From positions 1 through 18,623 of the forward strand of contig USNX01000004.1 of the NCBI GenBank assembly GCA_900556205.1: a stretch of 18,623 bases of DNA, written 5' to 3'. Under the pieces are notes generated by a model. That model saw nothing but the letters and a program-made list of their open reading frames with translations. It was not told the origin of the DNA and did not search any database. Of the stretch, positions 8,264 to 15,459 are shown piece by piece. The position numbers and the translations under genes were made by a program. How positions within the stretch are numbered: position 1 is the first letter of the stretch; each line of letters starts with the position of its first letter. Origin of the DNA: an uncultured Collinsella sp. (GTDB taxonomy: Bacteria > Actinomycetota > Coriobacteriia > Coriobacteriales > Coriobacteriaceae).

Positions 8264-8303
8264 AAGCGGGGCCGCTGGCAATATAGCCAGCGGCCCCGCT
8301 TTT
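8264..8303. terminator. Bidirectional terminator between convergent genes
   Basis: GCGGGGCCGCTGGC (8266-8279) pairs perfectly with 8286-8299 around a six-base loop, and A8265/T8300 extend the stem. TTTT follows on the plus strand and a T-rich TTCGTTTCGTT on the minus strand. It ends the helicase gene and the DUF2130 gene, which face each other. Confidence 0.9.
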
Positions 8304-8320
8304 GCGCTATACGCTATGCC

Positions 8321-10078
8321 TTACTCGGCACCCTCGACCTCATACGAATCCGCCTCGGCTGGCTCATCGTTTGTCTCTGTCGCAGCCCCGCGCGCCTCGT
8401 CAAACGCGGCCTTCATGGTCTTGTTGCCCCACGTGAGCTTGCGAATGGTAAGATCGTCCGCCTTCTTGTTGGCTAGGCGCAGATTGTTCTCGGAGGACAG
8501 CAACGCCTCCTTGGTTTTCTGCAGGTGGCTAATCGTCTTGTCGATCTCATCGATCGCCGTTTGGAACTTGCGGCTCGCGATCTCGTAGTTGCGGCCGAAA
8601 TCATTCTTGAACTTCTCCATCTTGGCTTCGAAGTTCGTAACGTCGATATTCTGCTGTTTGTACTCCGCCAGCTCCTGCTTATAGCGAAGCGAACCCATGG
8701 CGGCGTTGCGAAGAAGCGTGATCATGGGAATAAAGAACTGCGGGCGAATCACGTACATCTTCTCGTAGCGATAGCTCACGTCCACGATTCCCGCGTTGTA
8801 AAGCTCGCTCTCGGGCTCGAGCAGCGTGCAGAGCACCGCGTACTCACAGCCTTTCTGGCGACGATCGTGATCGAGTTTCTTAAAGAAGTCCTCGTTTTTA
8901 TGCTTGGTCGCGGTCTCGTCGTTCTCGTTTTTCATCTCGAACATAATCGAAATGACCTCGTTACCGCTTGCGTCGCACTCGCGGAAGATAAAGTCGCCCT
9001 TGGTGCCCTCGGACGCATCGTTATCCTTCTCGAAGTACGCGTTAGGAAACGCCGTCATGCGCAGACGGTTAAACTCGGTCTCGCAGTGCTGCTCGAGCGA
9101 CTCACCCACCATCTTGGTGGACAGGCGGACCTTCATGTCCTTAAGGCGCTCGATCTCTTCATCCTTATAGCGAATCAGGTCATCGCTCGCACGCTTGGCC
9201 TGCGCAAGCTCGAGCTCGTGTGCCGCCTTGGCCTGTTCCTCGCGAGAATCGCGCACCGCCAGCTCGCTCGTCAGTTTGGCACGCGCCTCATCGCGCTCTC
9301 GCTCCGCCGCGGCAACCGCCTCCGACAGGTTCATTTTTGCCATCAGTTCCTGCTCGCGCAGCTGGGCACGCAGACCCTCGGCCTCTTGCTCGGACTGTGC
9401 CTTAGCGGCGGAAAACTTCTCTTGTACCGTCGCGCGATAGTCAGTAAGCGCGCGCTCGGCCTCGCTGCGAGCGGCATCGAGCTCGCGCTGCGACTCAGCC
9501 GCAGCGGCGGCAAGCGCCATCTCCTGGGCCTTGTCCGCCGCGGCAAGCTTGGCCTGCAGCTCGGCAATCTGAGCATCACGTGCAGCTAAATCGTTTTGAG
9601 CAGCGTTGCGCGCCGCCGACTCGGCAAGCTTTGCTTCGTCATCTTTGCGCCCAAGCTGCGCACGCAGGCTATCAATCTCACGCTGGAGTTCGGCATTCTC
9701 TTTTTGAGCATTGGCTCGTGCCTCAACCGCCGCGCGCTGGCTTGCACTCTCGCGCTCTGCGGCAGCGCCCTCGAGCTTAGCGCGCAGCTCGGCAAGCTCA
9801 GCATCGCGCTTGGCAACCTCTTGCGCCAGTTTCTGATCCGCAGTGTTCTTCTGCTCGACAAGCTGAGCGTCGCGTTGAGACTCCGCCTCCTGCAGGGCAG
9901 ACGCCGAACGCGAACGCTCAAGCTCCAGCGCCTGCTCGCCCTCGCGTCGAGCCGCCGCTACGCGCTCATCAAGATCGCGCGAGAACTCGGCATCGCGCAC
10001 TTGCTTGACGATATCCGCATAGCCGGACGCATCGACCTTAAAAACTTCGCCGCAATGCGGGCACTTGATCTCGTTCAT
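8321..10078 (-). CDS. DUF2130 coiled-coil protein with nuclease-like fold
   Basis: The 585-residue product starts with a single zinc-knuckle-like CPHCG (C6, C9). A very long Ala/Glu/Arg-rich coiled coil spans about 25-315, and the DUF2130 domain follows from about 318. In that domain [22 protein letters not shown] places D362, E381 and K383 in the spacing of a PD-(D/E)XK nuclease core, so nuclease activity is possible but untested. A second helical stretch (about 480-545) precedes an acidic tail. GAGGAG precedes ATG 10078. The gene is alone on the minus strand between two terminators. The domain call is confident; the cellular role is unknown. Confidence 0.88.
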   Translation of the reverse strand: MNEIKCPHCGEVFKVDASGYADIVKQVRDAEFSRDLDERVAAARREGEQALELERSRSASALQEAESQRDAQLVEQKNTADQKLAQEVAKRDAELAELRAKLEGAAAERESASQRAAVEARANAQKENAELQREIDSLRAQLGRKDDEAKLAESAARNAAQNDLAARDAQIAELQAKLAAADKAQEMALAAAAAESQRELDAARSEAERALTDYRATVQEKFSAAKAQSEQEAEGLRAQLREQELMAKMNLSEAVAAAERERDEARAKLTSELAVRDSREEQAKAAHELELAQAKRASDDLIRYKDEEIERLKDMKVRLSTKMVGESLEQHCETEFNRLRMTAFPNAYFEKDNDASEGTKGDFIFRECDASGNEVISIMFEMKNENDETATKHKNEDFFKKLDHDRRQKGCEYAVLCTLLEPESELYNAGIVDVSYRYEKMYVIRPQFFIPMITLLRNAAMGSLRYKQELAEYKQQNIDVTNFEAKMEKFKNDFGRNYEIASRKFQTAIDEIDKTISHLQKTKEALLSSENNLRLANKKADDLTIRKLTWGNKTMKAAFDEARGAATETNDEPAEADSYEVEGAE

Positions 10079-10136
10079 AGCAGCTCCTCGATGGACGCAA
10101 ATTTCAACCGCCTACACTCTACCGCGCCACGCGGAC

Positions 10137-10171
10137 AAAAAAGGCGCCGCCGCCATAATGGCAACGGCGCC
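10137..10171 (-). terminator. Terminator of the metallophosphoesterase gene
   Basis: On the minus strand GGCGCCG (10171-10165) pairs with CGGCGCC (10149-10143) and is followed by six T residues (10142-10137). It lies about 45 bases past the metallophosphoesterase stop and just before the DUF2130 gene. Confidence 0.82.
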
Positions 10172-10172
10172 A

Positions 10173-10211
10173 GAACCACCACAAAGATGCCTGTCCCCTT
10201 TGTGGTGGTTC
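10173..10211. repeat. REP-like hairpin with GGGGACAGG loop
   Basis: GAACCACCACAAAG (10173-10186) and its exact complement (10198-10211) form a 14-bp stem. The loop on the minus strand reads GGGACAGGCAT. It directly adjoins the terminator at 10137-10171. The GGGACA loop recurs in the hairpin at 11737-11770, which suggests a REP-like class; no other copy of this stem is in the window. Confidence 0.6.
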
Positions 10212-10216
10212 GAGCA

Positions 10217-10762
10217 TTACAGTCCAAAGAAGCCCAGGATTTGATCGCGGCTTACGGGTCTGTAGTCGTTGGCATCAAGGCCAACGTCATAGCGCAGGAT
10301 CGGGCGCTCGCGATCGCGGTTGCGTGCGTTGGTGCGGTCACCCCTGCTGTGGATATGCCCATGCAGCATAATGGCGCCACGTGCCTTGCCGTTCCAGCTG
10401 AGCATGGGGTAGTGGCTCATAACCAGACGATGGCCCTTGGCATAGCCGGGAGCAATCTCCAGGTAATCGCGCACGTCTTCCCAAATTTGCGGGGCGTCGG
10501 AATCTTCCCAGTCGCCGTCATGGTTACCGCGGATGAGCGTCGCATTCTTGCATTCGATACGCTCGCGCAGGCGCACCGCCTCCGCCATGGGCAAGCGATA
10601 CGTAAAGTCTCCCAGGATATAGAGGCGGTCGTCCGCAGCCACGCACTCATTGATGGCATCGATGACCTTGCGGTTCATCTCCTCGACCGAATCAAACGGT
10701 CGATCCATGTCGTGCAAGATATTCGTATCGCCCAGGTGCAGGTCGGCGGTAAACCACATCAT
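10217..10762 (-). CDS. Calcineurin-like metallophosphoesterase
   Basis: The 181-residue product carries all the metal-binding motifs of the two-metal phosphoesterase superfamily: DLH (D7, H9), GDFTY (D52), GNHDGD (N80, H81), SHYPM (H117) and GHIHSRGD (H136, H138). The length and the early DLHLGD fit the small single-domain bacterial members, some of which act on nucleotides or cyclic nucleotides; the substrate cannot be predicted here. It starts with two Met codons (ATGATG), preceded by GAGGGC. It lies 66 bases downstream of the small acidic-protein gene on the same strand, so it may be the last gene of a HIRAN operon. Confidence 0.88.
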   Translation of the reverse strand: MMWFTADLHLGDTNILHDMDRPFDSVEEMNRKVIDAINECVAADDRLYILGDFTYRLPMAEAVRLRERIECKNATLIRGNHDGDWEDSDAPQIWEDVRDYLEIAPGYAKGHRLVMSHYPMLSWNGKARGAIMLHGHIHSRGDRTNARNRDRERPILRYDVGLDANDYRPVSRDQILGFFGL

Positions 10763-10828
10763 CGTCTATGCCCTCATTTCGCAATGCATCCAACTCGTGC
10801 TAAGTATACAGACGTAGCGATGCGGCGG

Positions 10829-11008
10829 TTATCCAAAGAGCCCGCCGAACAGTCCGCGGCGGCGCTTGTCTTGCTTTTTCGAAGCGTCACCCTGAGTTTT
10901 CTTGTCCTGCCGCATCTTACGGTCCTGTTCCAGCTCATCGTCATCGAGTAGCACATCCCACTCAAACGGATCATCTGCCAGATCAAACAGGTCATCGTCA
11001 TCAAACAT
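10829..11008 (-). CDS. Small acidic/basic bipolar protein, unknown function
   Basis: The 59-residue product starts at ATG 11008, chosen because GGAGG lies six bases upstream; an earlier in-frame ATG at 11020 overlaps that site. The N-terminal half is strongly acidic (MFDDDDLFDLADDPFEWD..DDDELE). The C-terminal half is basic (Lys/Arg-rich, ..DKRRRG) and ends in LFGGLFG. No family is recognised. It begins 18 bases after the stop of the HIRAN gene, so it is probably translated from the same mRNA. The good ribosome site and tight spacing support a real gene. The bipolar charge could suit binding to a partner protein or nucleic acid, which is speculative. Confidence 0.68.
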   Translation of the reverse strand: MFDDDDLFDLADDPFEWDVLLDDDELEQDRKMRQDKKTQGDASKKQDKRRRGLFGGLFG

Positions 11009-11026
11009 GGCAGCCTCCATTGCCGA

Positions 11027-11353
11027 CTAGCGAGCATCCACCACGTAGAGCCCAACGCGCACCTGATGCCACGGGCTGCGCTCGGGGGCAACCTGTTGCA
11101 CACGGGCCTCAAATACGTCCTCGTGGCCGTAATACATCATCAAGGACAGTGGGCCGACCTCGTTTCCCGGAACGTAGCCAAGTTTGGTCTTGCCATAGTA
11201 GATCGCAACTGCCTCGGGGTCATGGGGATTATCGCGCTCGGCACACAGCGTCAGTTTATCGCCCGCTTTAAGATCGCCTAGGACCAAAGCGCCATCGGCA
11301 TACTGAAATCCTGCAATGTGAAATGACAGAAGAACACGCGAAGGCTCGTACAT
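11027..11353 (-). CDS. Stand-alone HIRAN-domain protein
   Basis: The 108-residue product is essentially one HIRAN domain: FHIAGFQYADG (11-21), then LKAGDKLTL, CAERDNPHDPEAVAIYYG and KLGYVPGNEVGPLS. HIRAN domains occur in SWI2/SNF2 proteins such as HLTF, where the domain binds 3' DNA ends, and alone in bacteria. The stretch ERDNPHDPEAVAI is the most diagnostic block. TAGAGGAG stands seven bases before ATG 11353. It is the first gene of a minus-strand cluster with the small acidic protein and probably the metallophosphoesterase. A DNA-related role follows from the family only. Confidence 0.83.
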   Translation of the reverse strand: MYEPSRVLLSFHIAGFQYADGALVLGDLKAGDKLTLCAERDNPHDPEAVAIYYGKTKLGYVPGNEVGPLSLMMYYGHEDVFEARVQQVAPERSPWHQVRVGLYVVDAR

Positions 11354-11497
11354 AGCAGCTCCTCTAACGGCCGGATAAACCGGTGTGTAACCTTATTGAG
11401 AAGTCTACGGTCCCGTGCGGACACAAATACATCCTGTCTGCGTCCTTCAATCGTTTGCCTCAACGCTTGCGCGACAGAACGCTTGCAGATAAGATAG

Positions 11498-11712
11498 GAA
11501 CACGGATGGCACCCGTTGCCGCGGGTCTTGCCAACTCCGATACACGTTTTCATCGTGAGAAGTGGCCGTCTTCGCTTACGCGGGGGCGGCTATTTCATTC
11601 GGCCGATAAACAGACCGAGTTCGATAGCCGCAATCAACAACGCCAATAACGAAATAACATCGCTTACGTTCATACCAAATCCCTTCTAAAGGGAGTTGGC
11701 CCATCCGTGCTC
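11498..11712 (-). promoter_or_regulatory. Long-range complementary segments flanking the peptide gene
   Basis: Upstream of the peptide gene, 11692-11712 reads GGAGTTGGC then CCATCCGTGCTC on the plus strand. Downstream, GAACACGGATGGC (11498-11510) and GCCAACTCC (11530-11538) are its complement, interrupted by a small hairpin (ACCCG...CGGGT, 11511-11528). A transcript spanning the gene could therefore pair its 5' and 3' ends over about 20 bp. A second hairpin, TCCCTTCTAAAGGGA (11680-11694), buries the AAGGG ribosome site and overlaps the long-range pairing by three bases, so the two folds compete. Confidence 0.55.
11590..11673 (-). CDS. 27-residue membrane peptide, type I toxin-like
   Basis: The peptide begins MNVSDVISL, has a continuous hydrophobic stretch (about residues 6-24) and ends in GRMK. 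GAAGGG stands seven bases before ATG 11673. Size, a short polar N-terminus, one membrane helix and a basic end resemble Fst/TxpA-like or holin-like type I toxins, whose translation is blocked by RNA structure or an antisense RNA. The locus shows such structure: the ribosome site sits in a hairpin, and the 5' leader can pair with the 3' region. Sequence similarity to a named toxin is not established, so the toxin reading is inference. It could also be an unrelated membrane peptide. Confidence 0.5.
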   Translation of the reverse strand: MNVSDVISLLALLIAAIELGLFIGRMK

Positions 11713-11736
11713 CATAACAGTAGTCTAACGCAAAAT

Positions 11737-11770
11737 GCAGGTAATAGGGACACTTGTTCGTATTACCTGC
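11737..11770 (-). terminator. Hairpin with GGGACA loop after the aldehyde dehydrogenase gene
   Basis: GCAGGTAATA (11737-11746) and TATTACCTGC (11761-11770) pair perfectly around GGGACACTTGTTCG. On the minus strand the stem lies nine bases after the aldehyde dehydrogenase stop and is followed by ATTTTG, so it may act as its terminator. The loop shares GGGACA with the hairpin at 10173-10211, and its arm GCAGGTA also occurs in the core of the 123-bp repeats. Confidence 0.55.
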
Positions 11771-11778
11771 GCCCTTTT

Positions 11779-13158
11779 CTAATGCACAAACATGCGCACG
11801 AACTTGTGCTTCCAGCTTGCGTAAGGAGCATAGCGGAATGGCACGTCCAGCCACGTTGCCTTGTTCACGATGCTCTTCTTGTGGCTAAACGTATCGAAGC
11901 TCTCGCGTCCATGGTACCGCCCCATACCGCTCGCACCCATGCCACCAAAGCCCATATGGCTCGTAGCCAAGTGCATAATCGTGTCGTTGACGCAGCCGCC
12001 GCCAAAGGGCACGTAACGCACAAAGCGCTGCTGAACTGCGCGATCCTGGCTAAAGATATACAGAGCCAGCGGCGTCGGACGATCCGTAATAAACGTCTCG
12101 GCCTCGTCTAGGCTCTCAAACGTCAGCACCGGCAAGATGGGGCCGAAAATCTCCTCCTGCATCACGGCGTCATCGGGGGTCACGCCGTCCAAAATCGTCG
12201 GCTCAATCTTGAGCGATGACTCGCGCGCCGTGCCTCCAAGCACAACCTTATCGGGATCGATCAGCCCACGCACGCGCGCAAAATGCTTGGCGTTGACGAT
12301 ATGCCCATAATCCTCGTTATCGAGCGGATGCTCGCCAAACATACGGCGGGCCTCTTCCCTGATGAGGTCCAGCAGCTCGTCGTGCACGCGCGTATCGACC
12401 AGCAGGTAGTCGGGCGCCACGCAGGTCTGCCCTACGTTGAGCCATTTGCCAAAGGCGATACGCCGTGCCGCGACCTTCAAGTTTGCCGTCGCATCCACGA
12501 TGCAGGGGCTCTTGCCGCCCAGCTCAAGCGTCACGGGCGTGAGGTTTTTACTCGCGCGCTCCATGACGAGCTTGCCGACCGGAACGCTACCGGTAAAGAA
12601 GATCTTGTCCCAGCACTCATCGAGCAACGCTTCGTTCTCGGCGCGCCCGCCCTCGACAACCGTCACCAGGCGCGGATCAAATGCCTCTTCACAGATTTGC
12701 TTGAGCACCGCGCTCGATGCCGGAGCATAGGCACTCGGCTTGATGACCACGGTATTGCCCGCGGCAAGGGCGCCGGCGAGCGGCTCGAGTGTTAGCAAAA
12801 ACGGGTAGTTCCACGGAGCCATGATGAGCGTGACGCCATAGGGCACGGCTCGCGTTTTGCACGCGCTCACGGCGTTGGCAAGGTCACACGGACGCAGGCG
12901 CGGACGACTCCATCGAGCCACGTGAGCGATCTGATGACGAATCTCGGAAAGCGACGTGCCGATCTCGCACATATATGCCTCGTCATGCGACTTTCCCAAA
13001 TCGGTCTTGAGTGCATGGGCAATATCGGCCTCGTGCGCCCGTACCGCATCGCGTAAACTCACGAGCGCGCGACGTCGGGCATCAACATCAAACGTAGCGT
13101 GCGTTTTAAAGTAAGTGCGCTGATCGCCGACGATGCGCGCAATTTCCTCGGTGTTCAT
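11779..13158 (-). CDS. NAD(P)-dependent aldehyde dehydrogenase
   Basis: The enzyme oxidises an aldehyde to an acid, or runs in the reverse direction physiologically. The 459-residue length fits the short class 3/fatty-aldehyde type, which lacks the extended N-terminus. Catalytic features are intact: PWNYP with N117, VIKPS with K140, FFTGS (187-191), LELGGKSP with E212, and GQTCVAPDY with nucleophile C246. The C-terminal region keeps the GGGCVND..H block and a hydrophobic end (FRYAPYASWKHKFVRMFVH), as in membrane-associated relatives. GGAGGG precedes ATG 13158, only nine bases after the alcohol dehydrogenase stop. The pair therefore forms an operon that could interconvert alcohol, aldehyde and acid; the carbon substrate is not evident. 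Confidence 0.92.
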   Translation of the reverse strand: MNTEEIARIVGDQRTYFKTHATFDVDARRRALVSLRDAVRAHEADIAHALKTDLGKSHDEAYMCEIGTSLSEIRHQIAHVARWSRPRLRPCDLANAVSACKTRAVPYGVTLIMAPWNYPFLLTLEPLAGALAAGNTVVIKPSAYAPASSAVLKQICEEAFDPRLVTVVEGGRAENEALLDECWDKIFFTGSVPVGKLVMERASKNLTPVTLELGGKSPCIVDATANLKVAARRIAFGKWLNVGQTCVAPDYLLVDTRVHDELLDLIREEARRMFGEHPLDNEDYGHIVNAKHFARVRGLIDPDKVVLGGTARESSLKIEPTILDGVTPDDAVMQEEIFGPILPVLTFESLDEAETFITDRPTPLALYIFSQDRAVQQRFVRYVPFGGGCVNDTIMHLATSHMGFGGMGASGMGRYHGRESFDTFSHKKSIVNKATWLDVPFRYAPYASWKHKFVRMFVH

Positions 13159-13167
13159 GGCACCCTC

Positions 13168-14388
13168 CTAGTTCTCGTCCTCAAACATACCACCCGCGAC
13201 GACCTCGTACATACGCTCGAGCTCCAAGCGGTCCATCAAAAGCGGAACGGGGTACAGCGGATTGGCCTCGGCATCGGCATGCGCCGCCATCTCGGGAATG
13301 TCGGAGCGGCGAATGCCCGAGACATATTTGGGGATTCCCAGGATCTCGTTCATGCGGTCGACCCAATCGATAAAGGCCTCGGCCGCAAGACTATCCTGCG
13401 CGGTAGCCGGCGCAATGCCCGCCATGCGAGCAAGATCGGCAAGCTTGGGGGCGGCGGCGTCACCATAAGCGCGAAGCATGTGCGGCAGGATGATCGCGTT
13501 GGCCAAACCGTGCGGAATTCCGTATCGGCCGCCCAGACTGTGCGCGATGGCATGCACATATCCGACATAGGAGCGGGTAAACGCAACGCCCGCCTTATAC
13601 GCCGCCGAAAGCATATTGCGACGAGCGCGCATGTCGTCACCATGCTCATAGGCCTCGAGCAAATTGTCGTGGATAAGCTGCACCGCCTGTCGCGCCATCT
13701 TGCGCGTATAGGGCGTGGTGCTTCGCCCGATAAAGGCCTCAACGGCATGCGTCAGGGCGTCCATGCCCGTCTGCCCCGTAATGGAAGCGGGCAAGCCGCA
13801 CGTAAACTCGGGGTCGTGGACTGCAAAACGCGGGATGAGCACAAAGTCGTTAATGGGGTATTTGTAGTGCGTCCCGTCATCGGTAATTACCGCCGCAAGC
13901 GTGACTTCGCTTCCCGTACCGGCGGTAGTGGGAACGGCGATGAGCAGCGGCAGGCGACGATGAATCCGCAGCAGGCCGCGCATCTTGTTGATGGGCTTGT
14001 TTGGCTGCGCAATGCGTGCGCCCACGCCCTTGGCACAGTCCATGGCCGAGCCACCGCCAAAGCCGATAATGGCCTGGCAGGCGCTCTCTCGATACAGGGA
14101 CGCCGCTTCCTCCACGTTTGAAACCGTAGGGTTTGTACGCGTTTCGGCATAGACCGTAACGCCAATCCCCCTGGATGCGAGCGCCGCCTCGAGCGGTGCC
14201 GTGAGCCCCAGACGGGCAATGCCGGGATCCGTCACGATAAGGACCTTCTGGATCGAGCGCTTTTGAAGCACCGCGGGCACATCCTCGGCATGCTCTAAAA
14301 TGCGCGGCTCGGTATAGGGCAGGATCGGCAATGCAATGCGAAAAACCGTCTGATATGTTCGGCACCAGGCACGACGGGCTAGATGCAT
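13168..14388 (-). CDS. Iron-containing alcohol dehydrogenase
   Basis: The 406-residue product starts at ATG 14388, chosen for GAAGGAG nine bases upstream; the frame is open further upstream into the promoter region but without a ribosome site. It has the nucleotide-binding FGGGSAMDCAK (110-120) and PTTAGTGSEVT (153-163). The metal ligands of group III alcohol dehydrogenases are present: D210 and H214 in GMDALTHAVEAF, H279 in VHAIAHSLGG, and H293 in IPHGLAN. It interconverts an alcohol and aldehyde with NAD(P)H. It is the promoter-proximal gene of the operon with the aldehyde dehydrogenase, consistent with fermentative redox balancing. The specific substrate is not predicted. The N-terminal 25 residues are less typical. 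Confidence 0.92.
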   Translation of the reverse strand: MHLARRAWCRTYQTVFRIALPILPYTEPRILEHAEDVPAVLQKRSIQKVLIVTDPGIARLGLTAPLEAALASRGIGVTVYAETRTNPTVSNVEEAASLYRESACQAIIGFGGGSAMDCAKGVGARIAQPNKPINKMRGLLRIHRRLPLLIAVPTTAGTGSEVTLAAVITDDGTHYKYPINDFVLIPRFAVHDPEFTCGLPASITGQTGMDALTHAVEAFIGRSTTPYTRKMARQAVQLIHDNLLEAYEHGDDMRARRNMLSAAYKAGVAFTRSYVGYVHAIAHSLGGRYGIPHGLANAIILPHMLRAYGDAAAPKLADLARMAGIAPATAQDSLAAEAFIDWVDRMNEILGIPKYVSGIRRSDIPEMAAHADAEANPLYPVPLLMDRLELERMYEVVAGGMFEDEN

Positions 14389-14406
14389 AAAGGAAACTCC
14401 TTCATT

Positions 14407-14422
14407 TGTTGATAGGTCAACA
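14407..14422. promoter_or_regulatory. Candidate operator of the alcohol/aldehyde dehydrogenase operon
   Basis: TGTTGATAGGTCAACA is a 6-4-6 perfect inverted repeat 19 bases before the alcohol dehydrogenase ATG. A possible -10 (TACAAT on the minus strand, 14440-14435) lies just upstream, so a repressor bound here would block transcription. No good -35 hexamer was found. The regulator is not identified. Confidence 0.4.
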
Positions 14423-14532
14423 TTTGCTCGCCCGATTGTACTCAGCAAAGATCGCAGACGGCCTCCCAATCGTTAATCAATCAACATCTTCATATCTCGA
14501 AATTGTTTTATTAAAAATCATTCCTAATAGGC

Positions 14533-14560
14533 TTCACATTTGGTTGCATTTATGGATAAT
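14533..14560 (+). promoter_or_regulatory. Sigma-70-like promoter of the rubrerythrin gene
   Basis: TTCACA (14533-14538) and GATAAT (14555-14560) each match five of six consensus bases at a spacing of 16. AT-rich DNA lies upstream. This predicts a leader of about 75 bases containing the two hairpins described at 14579-14640. Confidence 0.5.
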
Positions 14561-14578
14561 AGAACTCGTCAAGACGCA

Positions 14579-14640
14579 CGTCCGGAGAGGGCCCTTACGG
14601 GACCGGACGAGCGCACAATCGCCATCGATCGAAAGGATCG
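14579..14640 (+). promoter_or_regulatory. Structured 5' leader of the rubrerythrin gene
   Basis: CGTCCGG (14579-14585) pairs with CCGGACG (14603-14609). Further on, CGATC (14626-14630) and GATCG (14636-14640) form a hairpin whose loop GAAAG is part of the ribosome site AAAGGA before ATG 14645. No T-run follows the first stem, so it is not a simple terminator. It does not match a riboswitch class I know. Confidence 0.45.
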
Positions 14641-14644
14641 AATC

Positions 14645-15205
14645 ATGAAGTTTGTTTGCCCCGTTTGCGGTTATGTGGAAGAGTTCGACGGCGACCAGCT
14701 GCCCGAGGACTTCAAGTGCCCCCAGTGCGGCGTTCCCGGTTCTCGCTTCCTGAAGCAGGAGGAGGGTCAGCTCGAGTGGGCTGCCGAGCACGTCGTGGGC
14801 GTCGCCAAGATGGAGGGCGTCTCCGAGGACATCGTTGCCGACCTGCGCGCCAACTTTGAAGGCGAGTGCTCCGAGGTCGGTATGTACCTGGCCATGGCGC
14901 GCGTCGCTCATCGCGAGGGCTATCCCGAGATCGGCCTGTACTGGGAAAAGGCTGCCCACGAGGAGGCCGAGCACGCTGCCAAGTTCGCTGAGCTCCTGGG
15001 CGAGGTCGTGACCGACTCCACCAAGAAGAACCTCGAGATGCGCGTTGAGGCCGAGAACGGTGCCACCGCCGGCAAGACCGATCTTGCCAAGCGTGCCAAG
15101 GCCGCTGGCCTTGATGCCATCCACGACACCGTGCACGAGATGGCTCGCGACGAGGCCCGCCACGGCAAGGCTTTCGCCGGCCTGCTCAAGCGCTACTTTG
15201 GCTAA
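14645..15205 (+). CDS. rbr: Rubredoxin-first (reverse) rubrerythrin
   Basis: Reverse rubrerythrins reduce hydrogen peroxide in anaerobes, passing electrons from the rubredoxin site to a di-iron site. The 186-residue product starts at ATG 14645, where the rubredoxin domain begins; the open frame extends upstream through the leader but is not conserved-looking. Cys 5, 8, 25 and 28 (CPVCG, CPQCG) bind one iron. The four-helix domain from about residue 44 carries di-iron ligands in FEGE (E74), HEEAEH (E107, H110), MRVEAENG and DEARHG (E170, H173). Rubredoxin comes before the ferritin-like domain, opposite to classical rubrerythrin. The gene is probably monocistronic, with its own promoter and a strong terminator, and its codons look highly biased as for an abundant protein. 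Confidence 0.93.
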   Translation: MKFVCPVCGYVEEFDGDQLPEDFKCPQCGVPGSRFLKQEEGQLEWAAEHVVGVAKMEGVSEDIVADLRANFEGECSEVGMYLAMARVAHREGYPEIGLYWEKAAHEEAEHAAKFAELLGEVVTDSTKKNLEMRVEAENGATAGKTDLAKRAKAAGLDAIHDTVHEMARDEARHGKAFAGLLKRYFG

Positions 15206-15239
15206 GCCAAACGCCTGAGACATAACCTCAAGCTCGATG

Positions 15240-15270
15240 AGGCCCGGACCGTATTAGTTCGGGCCTTTTT
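15240..15270 (+). terminator. Terminator of the rubrerythrin gene
   Basis: AGGCCCG (15240-15246) pairs with CGGGCCT (15260-15266), extended inward by three more pairs including one G-T, and is followed by a T run (15266-15270). It lies 35 bases after the rubrerythrin stop. Confidence 0.9.
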
Positions 15271-15336
15271 CGTGCCTCACGAACTTGTTAACGCCCTGAA
15301 ATAGGACCGCCTTCGGCATAGGCTTCTCGTCAAAAA

Positions 15337-15459
15337 CTAAGTGAGTAGACTTTTTGGAACTTGCCGAGCACACCACCCATATTGCTTTATAAAGCCGCAG
15401 GTAAATGACTTGTTGCAAAACGGCCTGGTCGCCAAAGTGCCAAAAGTCTACTCACTTAG
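15337..15459 (+). repeat. 123-bp palindromic triple-stop element, copy B
   Basis: Perfect terminal inverted repeats: CTAAGTGAGTAGACTTTT at the left, and the complement at the right through 15459. About 102 of 123 positions match copy C without gaps. Its right end lies inside the 3' end of the PD-(D/E)XK-like gene and supplies codons CTA AGT GAG and the stop TAG. Read on the minus strand, the left arm is followed by TTTTTG, so a folded element could also terminate transcription of that gene. Confidence 0.88.

Larger units (their letters stand above)
11354..11778. other. Intergenic region with structured small-peptide locus
   Basis: This 425-base stretch between the HIRAN and aldehyde dehydrogenase genes holds the 27-residue peptide gene (11590-11673), its flanking complementary segments (11498-11538 and 11692-11712), and the hairpin at 11737-11770. 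Longer open frames here (for example 11383-11649 on + and 11278-11553 on -) lack ribosome sites and family resemblance. Confidence 0.6.

Noticed and set aside
9596..10951. 451-codon plus-strand frame spanning parts of three minus-strand genes
   Set aside because: It crosses a terminator, an intergenic hairpin and the metallophosphoesterase gene, which carries all catalytic motifs on the other strand.
13099..14121. 340-codon plus-strand frame opposite the dehydrogenase operon
   Set aside because: Both dehydrogenases have complete active-site motifs on the minus strand; no evidence supports the opposite frame.
14534..15223. 229-codon minus-strand frame opposite rubrerythrin
   Set aside because: Rubrerythrin on the plus strand has all iron ligands; the opposite frame is a codon-bias artefact.
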